A stretch of 64,000 nucleotides of DNA from Cohnella sp. GbtcB17 (GTDB lineage Bacteria > Bacillota > Bacilli > Paenibacillales > Paenibacillaceae), in assembly GCF_019091135.1 (NCBI RefSeq), contig NZ_JAGXJW010000026.1, positions 1 through 64,000 of the forward strand, in the 5' to 3' direction. Below, piece after piece: positions 10,401 to 16,848 of the stretch. Each line of letters starts with the position of its first letter. Within the stretch, counting starts at the first letter, position 1. The notes beneath the pieces are model-generated. The model worked only from the letters and a program-made list of their open reading frames with translations, ran no database searches and had not been told where the DNA came from. The position numbers were made by a program, and so were the translations under genes.

Positions 10401-13101
10401 CGAGTCGGTGCATCCGGCGGAGGGGAGTCCGGTTGTCGTTCTCCGCGCCGCGCAGCCACATCGTGTTCAGGTCGCAGGGATCTCCCTGCGCGGCGACGAC
10501 CACTGACGGAACCGCCGAATTCGGGTTGAGATAACGGGTGTTCAAGAGCTCCAGCAGCGATTCGTACGACAGCTTCGTACGTGCCAGCAATTCCGGAACG
10601 TGGCAGAGATATTGGCTCCAGGGCAAACTGCACCGCAAATCCTCCTGCGGAATAAGCCCGAAGTTGTCGGGATCTGCCCAATACAGATAGCCCCACTCCC
10701 CTGCTGTTCCGCCGCACCTGAGCTCCAATTTGATGGCATAGGGCACGCCGGCCTGCATTGGAATCGGGCTCGTTATGCCGACCCCGGGGTTCGTCTCGTT
10801 CCATCTGTCGAACAACAGCTGTCCGTTCAGCCACAGCCGGTAGCCGCCCGTACAATCGATTTGGATCACCTTTTGCTGCGACGCCGACAGCACGATCGAA
10901 CCGGACAATCGGACACTGAATTTGGCGGGAAGCGTCGATTCGGGCGGCCCTTCATCCCAATCGAATGCGACCTGCGGTTCGACGCGGGCAAACAGCGGAT
11001 CGCCGGACAAGTCGAAATTCGGATAGTACTCCCCGAGCAGCCCCTGCGACGAGATCGACTCGAAGTCGTACCCGTAAAGCGACTGCAGCGACCGTCCAGT
11101 CTGTTCCTCCCAGATCTCGCGGTCTCTTCGGGACAAACCGAGGTATTCCGCCGCTAGTGCAGACTCCCCGTGGCGCTCGGGGAATACCGACAGAAGGGTG
11201 TGCAGCTCGGTCCCTAGAAGCCCGAGATACGCGCGGATCTCCTGCAGATCCTTGTCGTAGGGAAGACCGAACGGGTATAGATAGTCCTTGACCGCGGCAG
11301 CCGCTTGAACGGAGATCGATTCGGGGAACGTATCGCTGTATTCCCGCTGCACGCCGAGATCCTCGGCATCGCTATCCGGCGATGTGTTGTTGGCGATCGG
11401 AACGCCGCGCGCAATGTAGCTCTCCAGCACCTCGTTCACCAGGTCGATATACGGGATCTCCACGTTCGTATTCTCGCAGGTGAGCTTGATATGCTCCAAG
11501 TCCGGCCGGTGGCGCCGCAGCACGTCGATCGGCCGGACATATACGCCGGTCGGCAGCGTCTTGGGGTTCAGGAACTGCAGGAGGTCGACATAATAAGCCG
11601 CCGCACTGTAGACCGACCGGCACTGGGCGCAGTCGCACATGTCGATCCTCCCGAACAAGGCGGCCCAGTCCGGGAACGCCTTGCGCAGCGATTCGGCGAG
11701 CGCGCTCCCGCCGAGCGCGGCGGGATTGACGTCGTTCATCGCTTGATAAACCGAGGTATACAGCTGCGTCGCCGTCGCGTAAATCTGCTCGGCCTGGGCG
11801 TACACGCGCTGCGCTTCCTCCCCGCCCCCCAGCGCCTCGCCGAAGCGCTCGACGAACGCTTCCTCGCCGACGCCGGCAACGCTCATCGCCGAATCCAGCC
11901 CGCTGCCCACCAACTCGGCGACATGCTCCGGCTGCGACGTAATTTGATAAACCCGCTGTATAGCCTTCAGACTGGCGATATCCTGCTCCGTCAGGACTAC
12001 CTCTGCCGCCAAGCCCGCTCGCTCTTCGTTGCGTCCGGCGGCCATATACTCGTCGATGACCGTCTTCTCGATGTCGAAATCGGCGGATTGCTCCAGGAAA
12101 CGCGCCAGCCGCTCTCTCGCGGGATTGCGAAGGATACCCGTCCGTTTCGCTTCGTCGAGCGCGTCATCCGCATTGAAGTGCGGAAACATGCTCCGCTCTT
12201 TACGAAGCCAATCTTCGAAGGCTTCGTGCTCCGTTCCCGCCTCCTCGCGAAGCGGCGCGGCTTCGGTATGGCTTTGCTTGGCCGCGGTCCGGAAGGCAGC
12301 GGGAACGGCGGGCCGCTCCGAGAGGAAACGCGCCAGCGCCAGCCGGCGAAGCGTCGGCTCGTCGGACTCGGACTGCAGCATCCGGTCTGCGGCCGCAAGT
12401 GCAGTCTCCCTCCGTTTCTCCGCCAGCTCTTCGAGCCGGGCAATCGATTTTACACGCGTCCCCTCGTCGAGGTCGGGGATATATCGGTGCTGTGCAGCCT
12501 GCTCCAACGCCCTTTCCCACTCGCCGGAGGGCAGGGTCGCAAGTCCTTCCGTATGGGCGGCAAGACCCGTGCGAAGCAGCCCGTAATAGACGGATGCAGG
12601 CACGGCGCCGCTCTCCCGGCTCAGCCTGTGCGCCGACCGCCAATTTAGCATGCGGTGCGGGGAGATGCCGCTCGCTCCGGCCGCGTATTCGGCTTGCTCG
12701 TCTGTCAAGTCGGCCGTATCCGCCTCGGCGAGAAGCGGCGCCAGCGCGGCTTCGATTTGCTCCCATTCCGTTCCCGCGCGTTCGACCGGCCGCAGCTGTA
12801 CGGCCACCGATTCGATCGCCTTGGCCCTATAGATGACCGGCGATTGGAACGGCTCGTATTCGCCGTCCGGATGCTCGGCACGGATGAACAGGTCGATCGT
12901 TTTGCGGCCGGACTGAAGCAGCGGCTCGCGGTCGTATTCGATCTGGTAGCGTCCGCATTCATCCGTAACCGCTGAGCCGAGTTGCGTTTCCTCCCGCAGC
13001 GTGCGGTTGAACAGCTTCACGAGTACGCCTTCGACCGTGACCGAACCGACGGACACGACGCCGAATACGCGGCTGGTTGATTCCTTCGTCAAACGTTTCA
13101 C
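4480..13101 (-). CDS. Tc toxin complex subunit TcA with PA14 domain, 2873 aa
   Basis: Pore-forming, receptor-binding subunit of a Tc (ABC) insecticidal-type toxin. Residues about 12-105 form a transthyretin/carboxypeptidase-regulatory-like beta domain. The VRP1/SpvA-type signature CDCAQCRSVYSAAAYYVDLL sits at about 488-507. A PA14 domain occupies about 686-825 (GLLGEYYPNFDLSG, then YRLWLNGQLLFDRWNE). The neuraminidase-like region with the conserved block KNYRTWEANRKIFLYPENW is near 1485-1505. Pore helices and a hydrophobic hairpin (LGQLVLLGGSAVLQGVAG) are near 2280, and the C-terminal TcB-binding domain spans about 2430-2870 (YQWMSNQLTTLYFQTYQLAY). It is longer than classical TcA proteins (about 2400-2550 aa), partly because of PA14. 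Start is GTG with GGAAGG close upstream; the regular domain begins within 12 residues, so the start is plausible. No classical signal peptide is visible, as usual for TcA. Confidence 0.95.
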   Translation of the reverse strand: MKRLTKESTSRVFGVVSVGSVTVEGVLVKLFNRTLREETQLGSAVTDECGRYQIEYDREPLLQSGRKTIDLFIRAEHPDGEYEPFQSPVIYRAKAIESVAVQLRPVERAGTEWEQIEAALAPLLAEADTADLTDEQAEYAAGASGISPHRMLNWRSAHRLSRESGAVPASVYYGLLRTGLAAHTEGLATLPSGEWERALEQAAQHRYIPDLDEGTRVKSIARLEELAEKRRETALAAADRMLQSESDEPTLRRLALARFLSERPAVPAAFRTAAKQSHTEAAPLREEAGTEHEAFEDWLRKERSMFPHFNADDALDEAKRTGILRNPARERLARFLEQSADFDIEKTVIDEYMAAGRNEERAGLAAEVVLTEQDIASLKAIQRVYQITSQPEHVAELVGSGLDSAMSVAGVGEEAFVERFGEALGGGEEAQRVYAQAEQIYATATQLYTSVYQAMNDVNPAALGGSALAESLRKAFPDWAALFGRIDMCDCAQCRSVYSAAAYYVDLLQFLNPKTLPTGVYVRPIDVLRRHRPDLEHIKLTCENTNVEIPYIDLVNEVLESYIARGVPIANNTSPDSDAEDLGVQREYSDTFPESISVQAAAAVKDYLYPFGLPYDKDLQEIRAYLGLLGTELHTLLSVFPERHGESALAAEYLGLSRRDREIWEEQTGRSLQSLYGYDFESISSQGLLGEYYPNFDLSGDPLFARVEPQVAFDWDEGPPESTLPAKFSVRLSGSIVLSASQQKVIQIDCTGGYRLWLNGQLLFDRWNETNPGVGITSPIPMQAGVPYAIKLELRCGGTAGEWGYLYWADPDNFGLIPQEDLRCSLPWSQYLCHVPELLARTKLSYESLLELLNTRYLNPNSAVPSVVVAAQGDPCDLNTMWLRGAENDNRTPLRRMHRLVRLSRRLGVGFADLDRVLAAFGSEPGTFLVKYADMRRIRRELGERLATEAELLALWSPLDTHGPDCLYAKLFQNKAVANPPDPDLALLDDRQEIRGHTLPLSAKKAQILAVLRLKDSDWAALLESAGLIESGALLTLANLSLLYRCALLGRLLATSMAELAALLRFTGIAPFGSPVETLRLIRYRRLIEAEGLRIGELNYWFRNRELPNQGRAPTDATVAKLASALRAGYDRIDESAASQEDGQETAGSLRRMFAIQTLADKLGLTETVLAELIEKTLHSANAKTPGAYLIDDFLGTDQGLLLPAYRRLDKAAAIVRSLGWEEEDIAYVRANGADFDGFSLDRVVSGAAESEAESGASFAQWRLLTRYSYAKRLLLPDAPGLPELLAGAKRAGASRDSVLQAWSEAAGWDAGDLLALGGPAGWNLQPSDLANPDRIPAIRDAVLLSERIRVPAVKWLSWNLLQPNAQLAFEVKNAAKSQHSEQSWRQYAAAVENGLREQWRDALVHFVLEMPVIRLEGIRDGNQLFEFFLIDVGMNAEMKTSRIKQAVSSVQLFVQRCLLNLEPNVPPRLINAKQWEWVKNYRTWEANRKIFLYPENWAEPDLRDDKTPLFKELETEILQKDINDANVADAFGSYVSKMDDIARLDVRAMSLYNGEVHLFARTYAKPHAYYHRIRKGRKWTPWIKIEADIQGDHVVPVLHQSSLYLFWGVVEKKADQKDNVPQSESPASTQEQLVMRLAWSEYQSGRWTAKRQSDDHLLLQLLLRTDDEQASKALYRLYPTAVYENGKKNLGLVVLRDYRLAFSTGLSYESFEWGQFIFDDTRKGVVVKPYAGGNRVLVFGPSGVDMDGLFLKCGSTHPLIIPRIQGELPYGEPILALNQAQGPFRLVMPYNAFAHFAFDEGRKDLAFVQQDRHRTYYAEQSRVNSGPVLNYENLYHPLTRAFVQTLNERGVEGLLSLETQKLTNETDGDTVFNRLYRPTSAASGFNVKEVVDFGDQGAYAVYNWELFFHIPMLLADRLTKEKRYAEALKWYHAVFNPSVDSALEGAAKYWRFLPFHTNIQENRIWKLLTVLADPDGDPAVKEMLQLQIAEWRENPFEPHRIARMRISSYQKAVVMKYIDTLVAWGDDLFARDTMESINEATQLYVMAASLLGPRPERIPELTEASAKTYAELLQGGLDDFSNALVDIQNRFPYVLVQPAVGPSGAPVGTGVGRSLYFGIPQNDKLLAYWDTVEDRLQKIRNGLNLQGVARSLSLFEAPLDPAAIVIAASAGGGTGSVLTDLSQPLGHYRFAAVMPLAQELCAEVKSLGAALLAALEKKDAEELGGLRARHESSMNRLIRQVKLYQIEEANKVLEGLQKSRAVAEYRFNHYKRILDAGLNAFELGQLVLLGGSAVLQGVAGVAELASSIGHAVPDMNVGVAGWASTPFVTARYGGSNVGGAASAFGKAMGTLASILGTASSMSGIMGEQKRRSDEWLLQQETASRELQQIDAQIAAAGIRLSIAERELANHDRQIEQAEEVERFLLEKYTSRELYQWMSNQLTTLYFQTYQLAYNTAKRAEMAYRFERGLTGSGYIVFGYWDSLRKGLLAGERLHLDLKRLELAYQEQNARDYELTKTVSLVQLDPIALIALKETGICTIQLPEELFDMDHPGHYMRRLKTVSLSIPCVAGPHTGVHGRLTLMSSRIRAAKTPAAPYKMQPDDTRFLYDFAAVQSIAFSHAQNDAGLFELSFRDERYLPFEGAGAVSEWRLELPKETNAFDFDTIGDVLLHLNYTAREGGDTLRQAAYASAVFEPAGPQGTTSAPIPQLPPQPSLQRLISVRHEYSAEWHRFLHPLPADTAQTLSLKLDGARFPYRYRGRSLTVGGVKCYLKLKDGTVYPATGPQLVLTLAVPVTGTVLSMPLVSNEAVLHGLPSASFDVSGEGQGFGDWVLSAAESSVFGLPDALKSSVDGHDRLNPAVIEDLLVLLDYAVG

Positions 13102-13153
13102 GTTCCTTCCGCTTCGTTTTGATCTTTTGGTATATCGAGTGATACTATTTTCG

Positions 13154-13204
13154 CTTTCCCATTTTATTGGGAATGATTACCTGAAACAAGTGACCTCCGT
13201 CACA
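13154..13204 (-). promoter_or_regulatory. Candidate TcA promoter with Crp/Fnr-type operator
   Basis: On the minus strand a box reading TGTGA-CGGAGG-TCACT (13204 down to 13189) matches the TGTGA-N6-TCACA consensus recognised by Crp and by Bacillus-type Fnr at 9 of 10 positions. A -10-like TAAAAT lies at 13166-13161. This predicts transcription starting near 13154-13155 and places the box centre at about -41.5/-42.5, the class-II activator position; there is no good -35 hexamer, as expected for an activated promoter. The predicted leader to the GTG of TcA is about 53 nt. Binding by any particular regulator is inference. Confidence 0.55.
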
Positions 13205-13333
13205 TCATACGGGTTGAAAAGTAATGACACGGTCAACGGAAAATCGGACTTCCGGAGGGGATAGCGGAATGCGGGTTTTGTCATTTCTCGTCGAAAAAAC
13301 CTGCACCGTGAGAGCGGCTGGCGATGGATGTCA

Positions 13334-13366
13334 TGCAAAAAAAGCCCGAACCTTTATGTTCGGGAC
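13334..13366 (-). terminator. Rho-independent terminator after EcsC gene
   Basis: Minus-strand hairpin with arms GTTC-rich CCCGAAC/GTTCGGG (13345-13351 and 13358-13364) followed by a run of seven T. It lies downstream of the EcsC gene and of the ASCH fragment and insulates the toxin operon from upstream transcription. Confidence 0.8.
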
Positions 13367-13497
13367 TGCTTCGTTATTATACATGGGATGCATTCAAGCT
13401 TTCGCTTGCCATAATGGTTTGGTTTTTGAAGGATCAACGCTTCGTCTATCGGATATTCCCATAGTCCCAGTTTTCCCTTCGCTGGAATATAGGGTTT
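13354..13497 (-). pseudogene. 3' fragment of an ASCH-domain gene
   Basis: Reading the minus strand from 13497 gives KPYIPAKGKLGLWEYPIDEA, nearly identical to the C-terminus of the complete ASCH protein encoded at 27934-28377. DNA identity between 13440-13497 and 27948-28005 is about 90 percent by eye. After the conserved part the frame continues for about 24 unrelated residues to a stop inside the terminator loop. Nothing of the rest of the ASCH gene is present: the fragment begins right at the 3' end of the EcsC gene. It is a gene remnant, produced by deletion or by recombination between two paralogues. Confidence 0.75.
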
Positions 13498-13501
13498 CCG
13501 T

Positions 13502-14239
13502 TCAGCGCAAGTTGTCCCCCAATCTCCGAATCCGGTAGCCGTTTATTGCGAATCTGCCAAGTTCCTCCACGATGCTGTAGTTGGCCCAAGCTCCCGCGAC
13601 CGCACCGATACCGGGCACCAACTGCAGCATTTTGCGAAAGTCGATCGCGTCTCTGTATTCCTTCTGGAAGATTTCCCAGTTCAGTTCTTTATAATATTCA
13701 GCATCCGACGACCATTGAAGCTTTTCGTTGTTCCAGTCCCGGAGTCGCTTCAGCATCGTGCTGCGCTTCTTATTCTCCGAGTAGGTCAACTGGAATAGCG
13801 ATAGGATAAAGATTCGCTCGGAGAAAACGTTGGACGAATAGCCGTACACATGCGCAAGCTCGAAAAGCAGCTTCATCTTAATCGCGATTAACGCTGGAAA
13901 ATCAACCGCATTGAACAGTATTCCGCCTGCGCCTGTGCCGGCGCCCTCAGCTGCGGCGATCTTTTGATAAAGGGAAATGACCTGTCTCGCCTGCTCGTCG
14001 GCTTGTTCCAACGTTAGCGAACGCTCAACTATTCTCTTAGGCGTATATTCAGCTCCGAAAAGCGTCGTCCGGACAATCACTTTTACGGTTCCTGTTATCG
14101 TGTTCTGCACTTTGGCCGGAATAATGGCATTTATTTTATCTCCGAGCTTCTTCGATGCTTTCTCAAACAGGCCTGGTGTCTTGTAGAGACTGTTCTCCCA
14201 ATTCTCCAGCTCCTGCCGGACCTTCTCCTCGTAGTCCAT
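13502..14239 (-). CDS. EcsC family protein
   Basis: 245 aa, recognisable as an EcsC-family protein: a lysine-rich amphipathic N-terminus (KKLGDKINAIIPAKVQN), the glycine-rich middle GAGTGAGGILFNAVDFPALI, and the C-terminal helix with PGIGAVAGAWANYSIVEELG. The family is named after the third gene of the B. subtilis ecs operon; its molecular role is not established. AAGGAG stands 9 nt before the ATG. The gene begins only 23 nt after the stop of a broken kinase gene, so it was probably in an operon with it. It has no visible link to the toxin genes downstream, from which it is separated by a terminator. Confidence 0.85.
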   Translation of the reverse strand: MDYEEKVRQELENWENSLYKTPGLFEKASKKLGDKINAIIPAKVQNTITGTVKVIVRTTLFGAEYTPKRIVERSLTLEQADEQARQVISLYQKIAAAEGAGTGAGGILFNAVDFPALIAIKMKLLFELAHVYGYSSNVFSERIFILSLFQLTYSENKKRSTMLKRLRDWNNEKLQWSSDAEYYKELNWEIFQKEYRDAIDFRKMLQLVPGIGAVAGAWANYSIVEELGRFAINGYRIRRLGDNLR

Positions 14240-14262
14240 CCGGGTCCGCTCCTTCCAACGGA

Positions 14263-14641
14263 TTAAATAGTGAGTAAAGAAGATTTTTTTTCAATTACAC
14301 CTTTTATTATTGAAACAGTTTGTTCGATCGATTGATTTGTGGTGTCAATAATATTGGATTCATAGTGACCCAGATTGTTAAACTGCTCCCACATTTGTTC
14401 TACCAACGCAATGTTTGCATCTTCGTCCAATTTAGAACGATTGATTGCTCGTTTCATTGTCTCTTCTTTAGTCGCTCTTAAGATAAAATGGAGGTATTGC
14501 CCCCTTAAGAATATAGTGATAGAAATCAGTGTGCATAGGTACTGACTTTGATAAATTTGACTCTTTAGCTACAATTGATGCCGTTGTACTTTTACCAGTC
14601 CCTGGTGAACCAGTAATAATAACAATTCTGCCTTGTTTCAT
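14263..14641 (-). pseudogene. P-loop kinase-like ATPase, internal deletion plus frameshift
   Basis: The N-terminus MKQGRIVIITGSPGTGKSTT (Walker A) starts at 14641 and runs through HTDFYHYILKGAIPP, then the reading continues in another frame as FILRATKEETMKRAINRSKL to a stop at 14263. Both parts belong to one small AAA/shikimate-kinase-like nucleotide-binding protein of normally about 170-180 aa. Only about 45 N-terminal and 75 C-terminal residues remain; the central part, with what should be the lid and Walker B region, is gone and the junction (about 14485-14490) is out of frame. A GGGGGG ribosome site precedes the start. Surely non-functional as a kinase. Reference size is from memory of the family. 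Confidence 0.8.
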
Positions 14642-14792
14642 AAATACCCCCCCAATGCTGATTCTCACTTCATCGACGTAACTATATTCAACAGACATCA
14701 CCTGTACTACCGTAGTGATACCCTATCATACACTAACATCAAATATTTGGGAAATACATCTATAACTGAAATATCCTGCCCTGTTTAGAAAT

Positions 14793-14834
14793 GCGGGAAG
14801 AGAAGGAGCGAAAACTCGCCCCTTCTCTTCCCGC
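14793..14834 (-). terminator. Strong hairpin after GH39 gene
   Basis: Perfect 14-bp inverted repeat GCGGGAAGAGAAGG / CCTTCTCTTCCCGC around a 14-nt loop, 33 nt beyond the stop of the GH39 gene. No long T run follows on the minus strand, so it may act as an mRNA-stabilising hairpin as much as a terminator. Confidence 0.65.
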
Positions 14835-14866
14835 ATGTGCGAATCATTGGGTGGCGGTTTCTTTCT

Positions 14867-16759
14867 TTACACGGCCGAAAGCACGACGTCGTCGATAAAG
14901 TCGGTATTGTCTCCAGTTGTCGTACCGACGAAGCTAATCGTATGGGGGCCCGCCGATGCCGCAAAATTGTTCGTCGAGAACGTAGCGAAGGTACCCGTCG
15001 AAGGCGTATAGGTGCCGATCAAGGTCGAATCGAACATGACATTGAAGGTTTGCGTACCGCCGTAACTCGTTCGTTTGGCCGCCTTAAAGGCGACCTTGTA
15101 CGTACCCGCCGTCAAACTGACGAGCTGGGACATCGTTCCGCTATTCTGAACGAAAGCGGTCTGCACCCCCAGCGGAGCTGCCGAAGCTCCAAAGTCGCCG
15201 CCGTTGCGCTGAATGCCCGCATCGCCCGTAAACGTCCAAGTTGCGCCTAAAGGCCTGTAAGCGAAGTTCGAGGTGGTCGGCGATTCAAAGCTTCCGTTAG
15301 ACACTGCGCCGGGGCTGGGGGCTTGTTCAGTCAGTTTAATGCCGATAACCGATTCGTACGGCGTCCAGAAGGAGATAGTCGCGTTCCCGCTCGCGTTTGT
15401 CGTGAACGATGTCGTGAAGCTTACCGCCGTTCCGTTCTGCCACAAGCTCGCCTCGTAAGCCGCGGCTACATACGACGTGTTCGCCTTTAATCCGTTGAAG
15501 TTAAAGTTCAGGTTATCCCCGACCGAGGTGGACGTATTGACGACCCAAGCGACCGGATTCCCGCTTGAGTTGGTCGCGCCGCCCGCCACGATCGACGCTG
15601 CTCCGTTAACCCAAGTGCTGCCTCTCAAGGTGAAAGCTCCGGCCCCGAGTCCCAATTGTTTGGCCAACACGCGATAGGTGTTCATCTTCGGTGTCAGGCT
15701 TCCGTTCGAATAGATCGAATAGAAATCCGGATGCGTCGTTTGCTTGTTAAAGGCAAAGTATCCGGTTCCCGCGACGTTGTTCCATATCATATCGTTCAAT
15801 CTTTGGGCGACGTAAGGAATGGCGTGCGTGGAATCGTTATTCATCGAAGAACCGATGTATTGCCAATCCCAGTTCCATTCGGTAATATAGATCGGCATAT
15901 TGGAGACGCCGTTCACAGAGGCTACGTTCCTTAAAGCTTGAATATTCGGCTCACCGTTAGGGACCATCTGATAATGGTGATAAGACAAGAAGTTTACGTT
16001 CGGCTTCGTGTTCGCGTCCTGAAGCAAAGCATTCGCCCAGCTCGTGTCCGTCGTCGACAACGAAGGCCCGCCGATCGGGATCGTGGCGTTGACGCTGCGG
16101 ACCGCATTGGCCGCATGCGTATAGATCGCCTTGTAAGCCGCCAAGCTGTTGGCGTAACCGCTATTTGAAATATCGAGGAACTGGGCGAGATCCGGTTCGT
16201 TCCAAACCTCGATGAAATCGATCTTTCCTTGGAACCGCTGCGTGATTTTCTTAATGATGTCCTCGTAGACGGTCCAGTTCTTCGGTACGCCGTTATTCGC
16301 GTTGTTAGAGGACAACCAACCCACGTTGTAGGACAAGATGATCATGGTCTTGAGCCCTTTGTTATGGTAGGTGTCCACCCACCCGTACTGGCTCCAATCC
16401 CAGTTATTCGGGTCGTCCACGCCGCCCGAGACGGACATGTCCGCCAGATATTGCGCAACGGTCGTATTCGGCAGGATTTGGGATAAATAGACGTCGCGGC
16501 GGGCGAAGCTAATGCCTACCGAACGCAAAGAATCCACGTCTGAGGCGCCGTCCAGCTGGTTAATCGAGCCGCCGAAGACATTCGGACTGCGTTGGCCCTG
16601 GCTCTGATTGAATTGAATCGTCGCGGACGTCGCCGCGAAGCCGACCTGCGGAAAGGATATGAGAATCGTGATGGCCATGATCGACAGCAAAGCCAGCGTG
16701 ATCCGCTTCTTCCTATTCAAACCCATGAACAAAACGTTATTCCCTTGAGCCTGATTCAT
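14867..16759 (-). CDS. Secreted GH39-like glycoside hydrolase with C-terminal carbohydrate-binding-like domain
   Basis: About 630 aa from the ATG at 16759, chosen because AAAGGAG stands 8 nt upstream; an in-frame TTG 36 nt earlier lacks a site. A positively charged N-terminus and hydrophobic helix (LALLSIMAITILISFP) ending in GFA-AT form a signal peptide. The TIM-barrel of clan GH-A carries the acid/base glutamate in IDFIEVWNEPDLAQF and the nucleophile in MPIYITEWNWDWQY, as in GH39 enzymes (xylosidases, iduronidases and relatives). After a beta-sandwich, residues about 480-630 (NGSFESPTTSNFAYRPLGAT) resemble a jelly-roll binding module. It is the last gene of the ABC/rhamnosidase locus, 90 nt after the rhamnosidase, and has a cre-like site just upstream. 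Substrate is not determined by sequence. Confidence 0.87.
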   Translation of the reverse strand: MNQAQGNNVLFMGLNRKKRITLALLSIMAITILISFPQVGFAATSATIQFNQSQGQRSPNVFGGSINQLDGASDVDSLRSVGISFARRDVYLSQILPNTTVAQYLADMSVSGGVDDPNNWDWSQYGWVDTYHNKGLKTMIILSYNVGWLSSNNANNGVPKNWTVYEDIIKKITQRFQGKIDFIEVWNEPDLAQFLDISNSGYANSLAAYKAIYTHAANAVRSVNATIPIGGPSLSTTDTSWANALLQDANTKPNVNFLSYHHYQMVPNGEPNIQALRNVASVNGVSNMPIYITEWNWDWQYIGSSMNNDSTHAIPYVAQRLNDMIWNNVAGTGYFAFNKQTTHPDFYSIYSNGSLTPKMNTYRVLAKQLGLGAGAFTLRGSTWVNGAASIVAGGATNSSGNPVAWVVNTSTSVGDNLNFNFNGLKANTSYVAAAYEASLWQNGTAVSFTTSFTTNASGNATISFWTPYESVIGIKLTEQAPSPGAVSNGSFESPTTSNFAYRPLGATWTFTGDAGIQRNGGDFGASAAPLGVQTAFVQNSGTMSQLVSLTAGTYKVAFKAAKRTSYGGTQTFNVMFDSTLIGTYTPSTGTFATFSTNNFAASAGPHTISFVGTTTGDNTDFIDDVVLSAV

Positions 16760-16780
16760 TGAAATCACTCCTTTGTTTTT

Positions 16781-16794
16781 TAAAAGCGCTTTCA
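16781..16794 (-). promoter_or_regulatory. cre-like site upstream of GH39 gene
   Basis: TGAAAGCGCTTTTA on the minus strand fits the CcpA operator consensus TGWAANCGNTNWCA at all but one position. It lies about 22-35 nt before the GH39 start codon, so CcpA binding would act as a roadblock or repress a local promoter when preferred sugars are present. Confidence 0.6.
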
Positions 16795-16848
16795 ATATAC
16801 GGCGGCTTGCTCGCGATAACGATTGTCACCTCCTTTCCATACATTGAT

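Noticed and set aside
13502-14239. EcsC protein as an immunity or accessory factor of the Tc toxin
   Set aside because: Tc toxins need no immunity gene, and a strong terminator plus about 230 bp with a separate promoter divide it from tcA.
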